Shown piece by piece: positions 23,106 to 34,784 of a stretch of 64,000 nucleotides of DNA. The stretch is from Parapristionchus giblindavisi (taxonomy: Eukaryota; Nematoda; Chromadorea; Rhabditida; Diplogasteridae), in NCBI GenBank assembly GCA_943737045.1, contig CALSFV010000660.1:27501-91500 (forward strand). The letters are read 5' to 3'. A model generated the notes under the pieces. It was not told the origin of the DNA. It searched no databases and saw only the letters and a list, made by a program, of their open reading frames with translations. The stretch's first letter is position 1; every line of letters begins with the position of its first letter. Both the position numbers and the translations under genes were made by a program.

Positions 23106-24705
23106 TCAGTGTTTTCTTTCGTTATTTGAATGAGCCGATGACGGAGTGTACGCATTCGGAGTCACTGCTCTGTCAAGCAGACCTGAATTTAACAAAAAAG
23201 GTGCTGAATGAGAGCTTTAAGTAATGAAGATGCTTAAATATTGTAATGCTCTCTCGCTTTCTTTGTCTTTGCCAGAGCAGAGAGTAAAATTAGCTGGGGT
23301 GTGTCCTTAACAAAATTTCAAATTTTCTGTCATACTTCCAATTGAAATGGTATTAAAACGCAATAATGCGCAAAAGTCGGCAATTTTGTTATACGCCATC
23401 TTGCAAAATAAAATTCACCCTGTTTGGCAGATTCCTCGTTTCTTGCAGAATCCAATAAAGTCTCATCGGTCAATTGCTGTTTGATTAAAGTGTCATCTAA
23501 ATTGCAAATATAAGATCAAAGACCGAAAGATCAAAGATCAAAGAACAAGTCTACCTTGGGTGTTTCCAACTTTGGGAGTCGAGACTTCGGCCTTCGAATT
23601 GCGTTGCGCACGGCGGATTGATAGAAGCTGGGAAAAAATGTTCAAAAATAATTTTTTTGAAAGATTCTAATTGTAAGAATTTATATTACCTTTTTTCTCA
23701 GACGTTCGTCATCGAAACTGAGCTGAAATATATTTATAACTCAATTATTTTCGTTATGTATAATATTTTCTATTTTTTTGTGTACTAATTTTCTACCTTT
23801 CGCTTCCTCTGCGTCTTTTTTATGAGAGGATCATCTTCTTGGGACTGAAACGCTTCGAAATTATACTGCTTTTAGAGGTAATTTTACACTCTACTCTGGA
23901 AAGAAATGTTCCGAGAACGGATCATCAAATTAGTTACTCTAAACATATGAAAAATTGAGAAATCTCACATCGCCAAGTGCGGATTGTGACTCAACTTCCT
24001 TTACAGAAGGTGTCATCGTCTTACGACTACTGAAAAAAATTTAAAATATAGTTTCTATAATAAGATAACCGATTATCCTGGTTGTTTCGAATAAAATTGA
24101 ATTCATATCTCACAATGAGAAACTATATCGATTGCTACCTTTCTTCGTTTGCATATCTGGTAGATGTGGCGGTTAGCTCGGTGTGATCGATGGATAATTG
24201 TCTCTCTGAATCCAGAGATTTGAGATGAAAGATTAAAAAAACAGGGATCAAAAATCAAAAGTCGCTCTTCTAATCGTAATAAAACTGACTGGTTTTAGCC
24301 GATCTGATGACATGTGAAGTATGCTGAAATCTTCGTATTATGGAAATCAAAAAAGTTGAAAAATCTCATGTTATGATAATATCGTACTAAAAGTACTGTA
24401 CTTCGTTAACAAGTTCGTTGATGAGTTCTTCTTTCCGTAAAGGAGCAATTATTTGATGAATGAAGCCCTGTAAAACATATTTTCTGGCACAGTTCTCTCG
24501 ATTCAGTGTAACGTACCGATACACGCCCCCTGCGCTCCTCAAAATCATCCACAACCTCCAAAATATCCTCAAAATAGGCACGGGTATACTGTAAAGATCA
24601 GAGATCATGAAAAAATCAAAGACCAAAGACCGCACCTGAGGGTTGAAATAAATGACAGCGGTCACGGTGATAGCAAAGGCGAAGAGTGGTATTGCAGCGT
24701 AGATA
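23106..24705 (-). pseudogene. Gene A copy 3, inverted, lacking exons 1-10 and part of 11
   Basis: Homology starts inside exon 11, within the membrane helix (about 24705; Y-A-A-I-P-L-F-A-F), and runs to the stop at 23106-23108. The segment in front of the break is unrelated and leads into a tRNA-like sequence. Exons 12-21 can be followed in order on the minus strand. The intron between exons 12 and 13 is shortened compared with copies 1 and 2. Without the extracellular part it cannot make the parental protein. Confidence 0.8.
23225..23312. repeat. CTCTCG palindromic MITE, same insertion as in gene A last intron
   Basis: Inverse of the 11985-12070 copy with the same internal deletion, so the two blocks share ancestry after this insertion. 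Confidence 0.7.
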
Positions 24706-24779
24706 ACACGGCGGTTCAATGAAGAGAAATCCCTACATTTAACTTTGGCTTGAAGGCTCTTGCATTACGAAAAATCGGC

Positions 24780-24862
24780 AAAGTTGATTTGCACTGGGCG
24801 GGATTCGAACCTACAAGGTTCGGATCGCTAAACAAAAGTTCTATCCATTAAGCCATCTCGGC
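24780..24862 (-). other. tRNA-like sequence (tRNA pseudogene or SINE head)
   Basis: Minus strand reads GCCGAGATGGCTTAATGGAT (A-box TGGCTTAATGG) and, 40 bases on, GTAGGTTCGAATCCCGC (B-box GGTTCGAATCC). The acceptor ends do not pair well and no clean anticodon arm could be drawn, so it is not offered as a working tRNA. The following 330 bases to 25190 hold no recognisable feature. Confidence 0.5.
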
Positions 24863-25368
24863 GTGTCTCGCGAATCGACGAAAGGTCTAGTCTGAAGCGA
24901 GCGCCCAGATATACCGTAATCAACTTTCGCGCTGGGAGAACCTAGATGTTTTACTGCTCATCATCACTCATGTGCATGGGAAGCCAACTTCTTCGGTCAT
25001 CTCCAAACTGCCTGCCGATCCTCTCGGATTTGTGAAATCGAAGACGCGCATATGAAGATCAACGTCGGTGTTCTGGGACTGTCGGAAGTAAGAACAGCTT
25101 TTTCCCCATGCACATCAGAATCCTACTTTTGATAAATAAATCATCACTCAGTTTGCGATACTTTCTTTCTCAGGCAAGAGCTTCTTAGTTACTATCATTG
25201 AGCCGCCGTGGATAAAGCATATACCGACCTCGGAAACGCCATAAAATTCGATAAAATAAGAGAAAAATGTATGTCGCGCGAAGAAGTGGACGGAGTCTGA
25301 GTATTGCGCGGCAAAGAGCGGAATTTGTATTGTTCGGACAGTTTTAATTCTATAAAATTATGTTTTAC

Positions 25369-25810
25369 CTGCACGACAGCAGAGCAGTCCTCAGTCTCTT
25401 GTTTACAAGTAGGACAAATAGTATTATATTCAACGACAAACCAAGAGTTCCTGAACAACGTTTAGTGTTTAATAAATGAAGAAATATAAACAATAAATAA
25501 ATATGTCGTGCACAAAAGTGGCTTCAAATGAATTAGTATTTTTTCAGAGAGCTAAATTTTCATATCGAAAGAAAATGTTTTATTTGTTTTAATTGTTTTT
25601 TTATTTGTTTTAAAATGTTTTAATTTCTTTTACTAGATAAAAGAAATTAAAATAAACTAAACTTGGGTGCTGATAACGACCTGAGACAGTAGTCGCCAAG
25701 GGGAAATCATCTTGGAGTTGAATTTCAACTAAACATATTGAACGTATTGAATAATTTTGTATAATTGAAATGGTAAAAAGCAAAGAAGAAAAAATGATCA
25801 TTCTTATCAT
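25369..25810 (-). pseudogene. Chemoreceptor gene 5' fragment, copy 2 (inverted)
   Basis: Contains the N-terminal exon (25810 to about 25660) and first transmembrane exon (25450-25369) of the chemoreceptor. The match ends near 25190-25200 before any later exon. Confidence 0.75.
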
Positions 25811-26401
25811 CTCCTTATTAATTTTGTAGAATTTAAAGGTGTATCGAACATTTTACAAGCAATTAAGGAAGAAACATCATTAGAGTGTGCATAACATTCG
25901 CGGTCTTCCATCCTTAAAGGTGGCGCGAACGTTTTTTAAAACATGTGTATGTCGGTTACAGCTAATTACCAGATATTATTATAGATGAATAATATTTTTG
26001 TACTATATCTCAACACTCATTAACGATGGTATTACTCCATGTTATGATAAATTTAGAATAGGAATAAAAAAACTCGTAAATGTCGGGAAATGATGTCGAC
26101 AAGCAAAAGTATCTTAAAGATGCAGGCCCTCGAATGACTATGCAAATGTGCAGCATATTGCTTATTCAAGGGATAAATGATATGCACGAAATTAGTACGG
26201 GGTGGTAAATGCGCTGCCTAGTTAGCGGAACGTCGTAGGTTTGAAACCCATTGCCGAACTTTCTTATTTTCAAATTTTCGCGCCTTTGCCTGTACATCAA
26301 GCATGATTCATTCTTGATTCTAGCGATCAATAAGCTGAATTAGCATAAAATAATTTAAGTATGGTATGTATAATAACTTCTTTCTGTTTAAAGGTGGAGT
26401 C

Positions 26402-26715
26402 CGACGAATATTTTCGTGAAAAAACTGTAAAGACCGAAAGATAGCAAAAGTTATTCTACATACCATACATAAACTATTTTACGTTAATTCAGCTTATTGA
26501 TCACAAGAATCATGAATGAATCAGGCTTGATATACAGGCAAAGGCGCGAAATTTTGAAAATAGGAAACTTCAGCAATATGTTTCGAACTCGCGACGTTAC
26601 GCTTTCTAGTAAGCACTTTTACCACTGTGCTATGGGATTGATGAATGGTCGAGCTAATTTCTTGCATATCACTTGTACATTGCGTAATAGATATGTCATT
26701 CTAGAGCCTCCACCT
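26402..26715. mobile_element. TTAA-flanked MITE with tRNA-like core, inverted block copy
   Basis: Ends AGGTGGAGTCCGACGAATAT and CTAGAGCCTCCACCT, with TTAA at 26398-26401 and 26716-26719. It is the inverted counterpart of 14853-15174; the tRNA-like stretch is on the minus strand at about 26635-26570. Confidence 0.75.
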
Positions 26716-27648
26716 TTAAATTTGGACCTGTACTCTTTATCAGCTAAAAATACTACGGTCTTATGCAAATCGTAAACTGTTAACCGAAACGATTATTCAT
26801 ATTATTTCTGTCGAGTGCAGCAGCGATAAATCCAATGTTACAAGTTGCAAACAACAACAAAAAACGTGACCGGAAAAAACGGGTTTTACCCTGCACTATG
26901 CGAGAGGAGCGGAAGCTGGGAACTGAAAGCGATATAGTATGAAAATAGAAGAGTAAGATTGAAACCTCATAGGGATACATGTATTTATAAATAAATAAAT
27001 AAAACAAATTTTTACCTAATACTTATATTAAATGTTTTGCGTGATTGCCGCGTGTAGGCACTATATAGATAATACCTGTAGGCATATATAGGATTGAGAT
27101 CATTGTTGTTGGTAATAATATGTATGTATGAGCTAATTGACTACAGAAAACAGGCTTCATAAAGATGCACTACATAATATAAAAGCAGAGAGAGCAACCG
27201 ACATCAAAGGAAGGTATTGTGAGTTAGAAAATTGGTTCCCACAACGAAGACTTTGGATACGGTAGAAATGAATATTTGAAAAAAACTTGTGTTGTTTAGG
27301 ATTTCAACCTTTTTGTCCTCCAGCTTTCCGTCCTAACGTTCCTTCAATTAATTGGCATGACTTGGTCACGTATTTCGTTGTCACTGACGCGTCTATCAAC
27401 CCTGAAATCCCTGGAGAATCACACCCCCATTTCATTGTCAAATCGCAATTATTTAGATTTCAGCTGCTGTCGCGGCTCAGGCGTACACAAGATATTATTA
27501 TTATAACTTCCCTAGATTAAAAGTGCACAAGAGACGCCTATTATAGACTACAATATGTCTTACACTGATGTCTGACAAAGTCGTACGATTATTTTCGTTA
27601 CACTATAGCCTGTATCATATTTCCTCTAAAATCGCATTTTGTGATGTA

Positions 27649-28005
27649 CAGTAGCGCCGCAAAGTCTTAATACACTTTTTAGTTCTGCTGCCATTTTGGC
27701 GTCAGATGAGATATCAAGCTGAAACTTGTACATGATGTACCCACAATATGTACGTATTCGATCCTCTTATAAGGTCTCACGGGCCTTTCTGGTTATTGCA
27801 TAGTGATGACGCTACCGAACAACACTTTTTCGAAAATTCATTATTCTCTCAGGGATTTTTTCGTACTCAACAAACTTCGTGAGCATCGAGGGAACAACAA
27901 GGCCTATCCAGAAAAAAAGTTTCAGGTTGCTGCGAATTCGGGTATTGGCTGCAGACTTGCTGCAACTTCGTGGTCGCAAAATCATATCTCGGCTTCTAGA
28001 AGAGC
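27649..28005. mobile_element. One-ended Tc1-like fragment
   Basis: Starts after TA with CAGTAGCGCCGCAAAGTCTT. Its interior (GCATAGTGATGACGCTACCGA, then CACTTTTTCGAAAATT) resembles the arm of the 5041 element (GCATAGCAATGACGCTATCGA). No matching right terminus was found before block X resumes at about 28005, so the element is truncated at the duplication junction. Confidence 0.55.
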
Positions 28006-28205
28006 TTCCGCTCCTCTCGCATAGTGCAGGGTAAAACCCGTTTTTTTTCAGTCACGTTTTTAGTTGTTGTTTGCAACTTGTAACATTGGATTTATCGCTG
28101 CTGCACTCGACAGAAATAATATGAATAATCGTTTCGGTTAACAATTTACGATTTGCATAAGACCGTAGTATTTTTAGCTGATAAAGAGTACAGGTCCAAA
28201 TTTAA

Positions 28206-28528
28206 AGGTGGAGGCTCTAGAATGACATATCTATTACGCAATGTACAAGTGATATGCAAGAAATTAGCTCGACCATTCATCAATCCAGTAGCGCAGTGGT
28301 AAAAGTGCTTACTAGTAAGCGTAACGTCGTGAGTTCGAAACATATTGCTGAAGTTTCCTATTTTCAAAATTTCGCGCCTTTGCCTGTATATCAAGCCTGA
28401 TTCATTCATGATTCTTGAGATCAATAAGCTGAATTAACATAACATAATTTATGTATGGTATGTAGAATAACTTTTGCTATCTTTCTGTCTTACAGTTTGC
28501 TCACGAAAATATTCGTCGGACTCCACCT
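28206..28528. mobile_element. TTAA-flanked MITE with tRNA-like core, copy in block X3
   Basis: AGGTGGAGGCTCTAGAATGA to GTCGGACTCCACCT, TTAA at 28202-28205 and 28529-28532. tRNA-like stretch at about 28288-28345: GTAGCGCAGTGGTAAAAGTGC and GAGTTCGAAACA. Confidence 0.75.
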
Positions 28529-29234
28529 TTAAACAGAAAGATAGCAAAAGTTATTCTACATACCATATATATATTATTTTATGCTAATTCAGCTTATTGA
28601 TCGCTAGAATCAAGAATGAATTATGCTTGATGTACAGGCAAATGGGCGAAAATTTGAAAATAAGAAAGTTCGGCAATAGGTTTCGAACCTACGACGTTCC
28701 GCTAACTAGGTAGCGCATTTTCCACTACGCCAAGGGATACATGCATACTAATTTCTTGCATATCATTTATCCCTTGTATAGCCGATATGTTGCACATTTG
28801 CACAGACATTCGAGGGCCTCCATCTTTAAGATACTTTTGCTTGTCGACATCATTTCCCTACATTTACGAGTTTATTGATTCCTATTCTAAGTTTATCATA
28901 AAATGGAGTAATACCATCGTTAATGAGTGTTGCGATAGAGTACAAAAATATTATTCATCTATAATAATACCTGGTAATTCGCTGTAACCGACATACATAT
29001 GTTTTAAAAAACGTTCGCGCCACCTTTAAGGATGGAAGACCGCGAATGTTATGCAAACTCTAATGACTAATATATTCAAAGAATAAATGATATACAATAA
29101 CCAAGATTTTGCCCATGGAGGCGGGATTTTCCTTTTTTTTAAATAATGAGCCTTTCTCTGTAATTTAAACATTCTATCCTGATTCTAGCGGTCAATATGC
29201 GCGTTCAGTGAGAAAAGGTGTTTGTTTGTGCATG

Positions 29235-29345
29235 TAGAATTAAAGCAACACTCCAAGCAAATTTAAAACTCTGCGCTCTTCCCATACTCTCTCGCTTTTT
29301 GTCGACGAGAGAGCATTGCCAGAGTAAAATTAGCTTGGGGTCTTT
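29235..29345. repeat. CTCTCG palindromic MITE copy
   Basis: CATACTCTCTCGCTTTTTG / CGACGAGAGAGCATTGCCAG, outer arms CAAGCAAATTT / AAATTAGCTTGGGG. Confidence 0.75.
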
Positions 29346-29416
29346 ATTGAGCCATGTTTCTTCCTTCATTGCTTGTAAAATGTTACACCTTTAAATTCTA
29401 CAAAATTAATAAGGAG

Positions 29417-32400
29417 ATGATAAGAATGATCCTTTTTTCTTCTTTGCTTTTTACTATTTCAATTATACAAAATTCTTCAATACGTTCAATATGTTTAGTT
29501 GAAATTCTACTCGAAGATGATTTCCCCTTGGCGACTACTGTCTCAAGTCGTTATCGGCATCCAAGGTATTTTACAGCAGCTAATTTTACTCTCCGCCCTG
29601 GCAACACTCTCTCGCAGACAAAGAAAACGAGAGAGTGTTGCCAGAGTGGAAACTTTTATATTATCTTCGGGTGCCATTTTAATATATTTTGTATTGCTAC
29701 CACAACTATAACCCAATGAATATTGACAGTTTGCTTTCGATATAAATATTTAGTTCCGGAAAATACTCGTAATTTGAAAATAAATCTAACTCGTGAGAAT
29801 ATTGAATGTTTATTATTAATGATCAATATTTATCAGGTTCACACTGTGGTGTGCTGGGATATGGTCGTTAGCCATTGGGAGTCTTCCTTAGATCATCTCG
29901 CCTTTCCTACAGAAATTATTATAGGGAATTAAAAATATATGCTGCACCCACGTTTCACTCATTTGATTATTTACGTTGTTCAGGAGCTCTCGGTTTTTCG
30001 TTGAATGTCATCCTGCTTGTCTTACTTGTAAACCGAAGACTGAGGACCTCTCTCCTGTCGTGCAGGTGACACACAATAAAATACAACATATTTACATTTA
30101 AAAGAATGAATTTAATCTGGTTGGGAAGGCAATACCATGACCTGAATCAGTTGTCTATACTGAAAACGAATCGCGCGCACTGTTGAAGAACAATATCTTT
30201 TCCACAATGCAATTTCAATACTTGAATATCGATTTTGTGGAACCTCAGGTCGATTAGGCTGTTTCTGAAAACGGATTCATAATATGTATAGAAAACAGAT
30301 TCCCCTTTGTCACATGTTTGTATCAAGCTATTAAGCATATACATAGATTCCAGTATTGATTTTTTAAATCTAAACTTTCAATGCGCATAGTGAACTTTAA
30401 ACATATCGGGAATCAATATCAGATATATCTTTCGATTCGTGCGATGAATCCCTATCATTCTATCCGAGGGTCTCATCTTTAACATATTTGTTATTGATTA
30501 ATCTTAAATTTTTAGGTTGTGTATTGGAATTACTGCAGTTGAGAGCGCATTCAACTCCATTCTAATTATTCTCGGACAGTGGGTGAGTAATGACCGTATA
30601 AAAATCTGTGCGTGCGAGGACAATCACAATTCATGGCAAGCTATCGCACAGTTCTCACAGTTCTCAGAGAGCATTTGTACAGTACAAACGACCATACATT
30701 TTATACGTGCAATAGTTGCCGCACCCAATATGTCGAACTCTAACAACTAGAAAAGAATAAATGCTGAAAATAAAATGAATAAATATTATATACATATGTG
30801 TGAGGTCAGTTGAGAGAACTTCAAGAAGGCTTTTTTGTATTATGAGCAATACTGTGGTGTTCAAAAGTCGTGAAAATATAAGAAACTAAACGAAAACGAG
30901 GCAAGATAGAGTGTAAAATAAGGAGAGTTTTCTTTCTTTTCGTTTTTTTTTGAACGTAAAATTCATGATAAACCATTGATCAGACTCATGTTCTATCGGA
31001 TGGTTTCTTCCTTTCGATCGTCTACGGTCCTATAAAATATGCCGAACCCTGGATAAGGTTTGTGATCTTTGGCACAACCCAGGATAATTTGACTCTTCAT
31101 TCTAGCAATACTCTCTCGCGGACAAATAAAACGAGAGAGTTTGGCCAGAGCGGAGTTGTCCATATGGGGTGTGCTTTCAAAGTACTGCATCGTCTGCTCG
31201 GAAGTTGTCAATATGTATTCTAGGGACATGGTGGTCTCCGTAGCCTGTCAGATGGTTTTCTCCCTATGGCAATTCATCTCTGCTCCATGTGTTGTGCAGT
31301 TTCTAATGCTTCATAGGTTAGTGCAACTCGTAATACTTATCACAAAAAGAACCAAGGCACCAAATGATTTAAACAAATGTGTGTCTATGCAACAATCGAA
31401 TTTTCATATCCAATTCTGTTTCAAGAAATCACACACCCCAAAATTGTCCTCGCACCTACGGATTTTTATACGCTCTTTTTTAAACAGAATAAAGAGCTTG
31501 CATCAATTCGAGTCTGTAGTTTGCTCTATTGATTTCGGAGCGTACTTTCTATTAAAGGGAGCGTAACCTCACCAAATGGTCTCTTCATTGCGCACACTAT
31601 TTCTCTGTTCTCTAACAACGAGAGAGCATTGCGCGTCGAAGAGACCATTGAGTGAGGTAACGCTCCCTTTAACTGTGTTTCGAGCTCCTGAGGTTGCGAT
31701 TATGCTGATTCTGTGGTGTCCAAAAATAACGATTTATGCAAAACGAAACGAAACGGGGAGAGTATATTCGCTTCGCTTAGATCTTCTCCACAACTTTTGA
31801 AAGAAAGAAAAGCTGGGCAAACATTAAAATGAAATCGTTTAGACCGCAATCGTCGTTGATAGAACAACTAGCCATCGCCTACACCATAACAGCAATCTCA
31901 ATTGCTCTCTCACTGGTACGCTTCAAATGAACACCCGGGCTAATTTGACTCTGGCGACATTCTCTCGCTTTCTTTGTCTACGAGAGAGCGTTATCAGCGG
32001 AGAGTTTCGAATTATCTTGAAGACTTACAAAAATAACCCTTTTTCAGCCTTACTTCTTTCTATTCATTCCGTATCCGAGTATAGTGCCGCGTTTGCACGA
32101 AATTGCTGCAGGAGTGCAGAAATTGACCGAGGATGACACATTTACCGTCTACGGAATCGGAATTCGACCCGAACCGGAGAATGTATGTGCGCCCGTAACG
32201 ACCGAAACAACATAAAACACATTATTATAATAATTTTTTACAACATTATTTAATCTTAACATTGACGGTAACGCAAACTTATGATTGCAGATTTTATTAT
32301 TTGTAATTGCACACTCTAAGGAAAGCTAGCGGTTGTGGCTAGAGCGGAGAGAACATTAGCTCGGGGTGTCGCAATTCCCATAATTATCCTTCAGGGAAAT

Positions 32401-33676
32401 CGCACTATGATCGGTCTCGCATTCTACGGTATCGGACCCTCGTACGCCCTAACTTACGGAGTGATTCTAGCCACTTTGTATTGCACGTATAAGGTCAGTT
32501 GGAAATATAGTGAGCGCCCGAGGCGACACAGCTATTGACATGAAATAAGTTCGATTTGTCAGTGATTTGGGGTGTGATCTTCCAGGGATGGCAATGTTGA
32601 GAGGGTTGAGATATATCAATGAGAACAGGGAAATGCCTTGATTGATCGAAAAATAGAATGAGAGTTTTGCAGAAGTTGCAAAGTGCGAAGGTGAGTCTCA
32701 GCCCGAGGATGTTGGGAATGCAGCGAAAATTCATTCGAATGCAGATGACACAGGTTTATTGTTTATCATCGAAAATGCCCATGTTAAAGAAGGGGGCCCA
32801 TGAGTTGGCATGACTGACTCCCGCCACGATAAGCATGTTGGCTATTGTTTATATGATATGGTAATTGGCGTAATTGACAATGGGAAAATGAGAGAGCTAA
32901 GTATGCAAATCGGATGGGCACTCTCTACATGCCTTGAAAGTTATACTTTCAATGCGTATAGTGTGCTTTAAACATATCGGGAAACAATATCAGATATGTC
33001 TTTCGATTAGTGTGATGAATCTCTATCATTCTATCCGAACAGTCTTATTACGAAAAACACTCGTGGGTCTCCATCTTTAAAGTGACATCCCGAGCCAATT
33101 TGAAACTAAAATTTCCACTTGATGCTCGATGTTCATTATATATTTGCCAATGATGATTATCTTTTTGGTTGATTCCAGTAGCGGAATCCAAATAGGTTCT
33201 TTCAGGTCCTGATACCTCTAGCGATTCTCATCATCCCTTACTCGCTGTTTCTCTCCTACATAATATCCGGAGCCAATCTGGACAACTTCACGCTGCTTCT
33301 GACATTTGCCTTGTGGTCAATGCCGAGTGTGCAGGTGAGCTACATTCCTGTATCCGTGGTCATAAGATCACAGATCAAAGATCAAAGATCAAAAGAATAA
33401 CAAATAAACATTTCCTAACTAACTAAAAGCCCAACATCCAGATCTATTCCGTTTTTGGTGTATTGGCAACCAACGAACGACAAAAAATTAAAATCATAAA
33501 AATATTTTGTTATTATGTAATTTCTTACAATAACGAAATATCCTACGCAGGCTCTTGTCCACATCAAATTTATTCTGCCCTTGGTTCTACCCGAAGCTGA
33601 GATGACGAAATTGATACGGAATGCACTGCGATCAAGCTTATCGTCAAATGTAAAAATAGTCGTCTCGCGATGCTAG
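29417..33676 (+). CDS. Nematode 7TM chemoreceptor (Srh/Str-like), 10 exons, 345 aa
   Basis: Exons: 29417-29565, 29837-29880, 29984-30065, 30516-30582, 31183-31316, about 31843-31915, 32048-32182, 32395-32493, 33206-33334, 33551-33676. Phases agree throughout and the sum is 1038 nt. Hydrophobic segments come in order: N-terminal stretch, TM1 (LGFSLNVILLVLLV), TM2 region (CIGITAVESAFNSILIILG), TM3 (VSVACQMVFSLWQFISAPCV), TM4 (LAIAYTITAISIALSLPYFF), TM5 (YALTYGVILATLYC), TM6 (VLIPLAILIIPYSLFLSYII), TM7 (LLLTFALWSMPSVQALV). Length and layout fit nematode serpentine receptors, expected in sensory-neuron cilia; the subfamily is uncertain. Exons 1-2 are the least certain, since exon 1's donor lies in a transposon end. 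The introns are full of MITEs. Two 5' fragments lie in the palindrome at 14-27 kb. Confidence 0.7.
29566..29675. repeat. CTCTCG palindromic MITE directly after chemoreceptor exon 1
   Basis: GGCAACACTCTCTCGCAGAC / CGAGAGAGTGTTGCCAGAG. The two paralogous fragments (at 16003 and 25660) lack it and read CCAAGTTTAGTTTATTTTAA. The predicted GT donor of exon 1 lies in the element's terminal sequence. Confidence 0.7.
31085..31182. repeat. CTCTCG palindromic MITE abutting a splice acceptor
   Basis: GCAATACTCTCTCGCGGAC / CGAGAGAGTTTGGCCAGAGC, with the right end running into GTGTGCTTTCAAAG, the acceptor of the exon starting 31183. Confidence 0.75.
31554..31672. repeat. Second palindromic MITE family, intronic copy
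   Basis: Arms AAAGGGAGCGTAACCTCAC / GTGAGGTAACGCTCCCTTT with inner AATGGTCTCTTC / GAAGAGACCATT and a CTCTCGTTG-like loop; TTAA-like ends. Related copies at about 50533-50651 and 61456-61573, and a half copy at about 55918-56020. Confidence 0.8.
31930..32030. repeat. CTCTCG palindromic MITE copy in chemoreceptor intron
   Basis: GGCGACATTCTCTCGCTTTC / CGAGAGAGCGTTATCAGCGG, ending about 18 bases before the next exon. A right-half copy follows at about 32310-32372 in the next intron. Confidence 0.7.
32793..33081 (+). repeat. ~290-bp interspersed repeat, intronic copy
   Basis: From GGCCCATGAGTTGGCATGAC to GGGTCTCCATCTTTAA. Same family as 16795-17061 and 61167-61456. Confidence 0.75.
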
Positions 33677-34782
33677 CCTGCAGTCATTGTCACTCACGTT
33701 AGTTCAGCCTCTGGAATAGCGGGGCAACAATGAACAACCTCTGGAAGAAATTCCAGAAAAAGGATTGAATATAAAGAGGGCGCGGCGGATGCCAGACGGG
33801 TTTGGTGGGATGCATTAGAGAAGATGTGCGTGCGCGATGGCATCCAATGATTCTCTCTGTCGCACTCTGAACTATGGTCTGTTTATTGTGAAAACACGCC
33901 AAAGCGCACACCACAGTGTTGGTAAAGTCGCCTCGGCATCTCTGTTGCCACGCTATTCCCATCTCCTTCGAATTTTGAACTAACGTGCACTATTAGTGTC
34001 CGTATAAAATACAATCTCGCCTATCTCTCGATTACTTCTCCACTTCCTCATGCGTAACCCGTCTGACGTTCGCCGCGCTGATTTGATATTTAAAAGAGCT
34101 TCTGAACTATGCAAAACATGAAATATTCATTGCGGACGCTCTCGTACAAATAAAACAAGTGATACGCTCAATATTGAAAATCAGAAATATTAATTCAACC
34201 CTTTTGCATATTGTGAAGCTGTATTAATACATTTCGAAAATTAGTGGTGCGATATCGTTCTTGCATTCGCTCTGTTGTTCATCAATAAAACGTTTTGATA
34301 CATTTCCGAATATGTATTTTTATAATTATTTAAATAGTAAAAGAAGAATAATGAATAGTGCAGGAATGTGGCTAATTCCTAACTGAAAATATGACACTCT
34401 GCAACTAAATGCCGATTTCGCATTTGCTTCTCTGACGTGTCTCATAACTACATGGAGGCCAGAGACCAGAGACCAGGAGGCCAACAAATCCTTCACAATA
34501 TCGTCGAGGCTGTTTTGAACAGTGTATACCGCGATACATTCAGACACGCATCGATCTGAAATCCAATGTGAGGTGAGTTTGCCGGAGCTACCACAAGATC
34601 CTGGAAATTGTCTACCGGCGCTTTTCATAATCTCTCTCCAAATCAGTTTTTCATTCTGTTTCATATAGTTATCCATGTGGGAAAACCGCGTTTTTTTATC
34701 ATTTCCTACCTGATTCGCATTCGAAAGGACATGCTCTTTCTCGTCCTCGACTGCCCAACGGACACCAAGCGTCGCCCTATCC
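33677..34782. other. Intergenic, no supported gene
   Basis: 33985-34130 matches, inverted, the repeat at about 58190-58400 and 46800-47050 (landmarks GAGCTTCTGAACTATGCAAA and CCGTCTGAC). Nothing else recognised. Confidence 0.45.
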
Positions 34783-34784
34783 TA

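Larger units (their letters stand above)
25190..27620 (-). repeat. Duplicated block X, copy 2 (inverted)
   Basis: Reverse complement of about 13960-16500, including the chemoreceptor 5' exons, the mirrored TTAA elements and the sequence around 27290-27580. It is the outer part of the right arm of the large palindrome. It lacks the 15654-15766 CTCTCG palindrome: the site near 25915 reads straight through as TCCTTAAAGGTGGC, which serves as that element's empty site. Confidence 0.75.
28010..29570 (+). repeat. Duplicated block X, copy 3 (5' flank of the intact chemoreceptor)
   Basis: Same orientation as copy 1 from about 14660 onward. This copy runs into complete chemoreceptor exons, so it is probably the source copy. 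Confidence 0.7.

Noticed and set aside
24780..24862. Functional tRNA gene
   Set aside because: Both promoter boxes are present but acceptor and anticodon arms do not pair, so kept only as a tRNA-like sequence. The same applies to 54289 and 55752.
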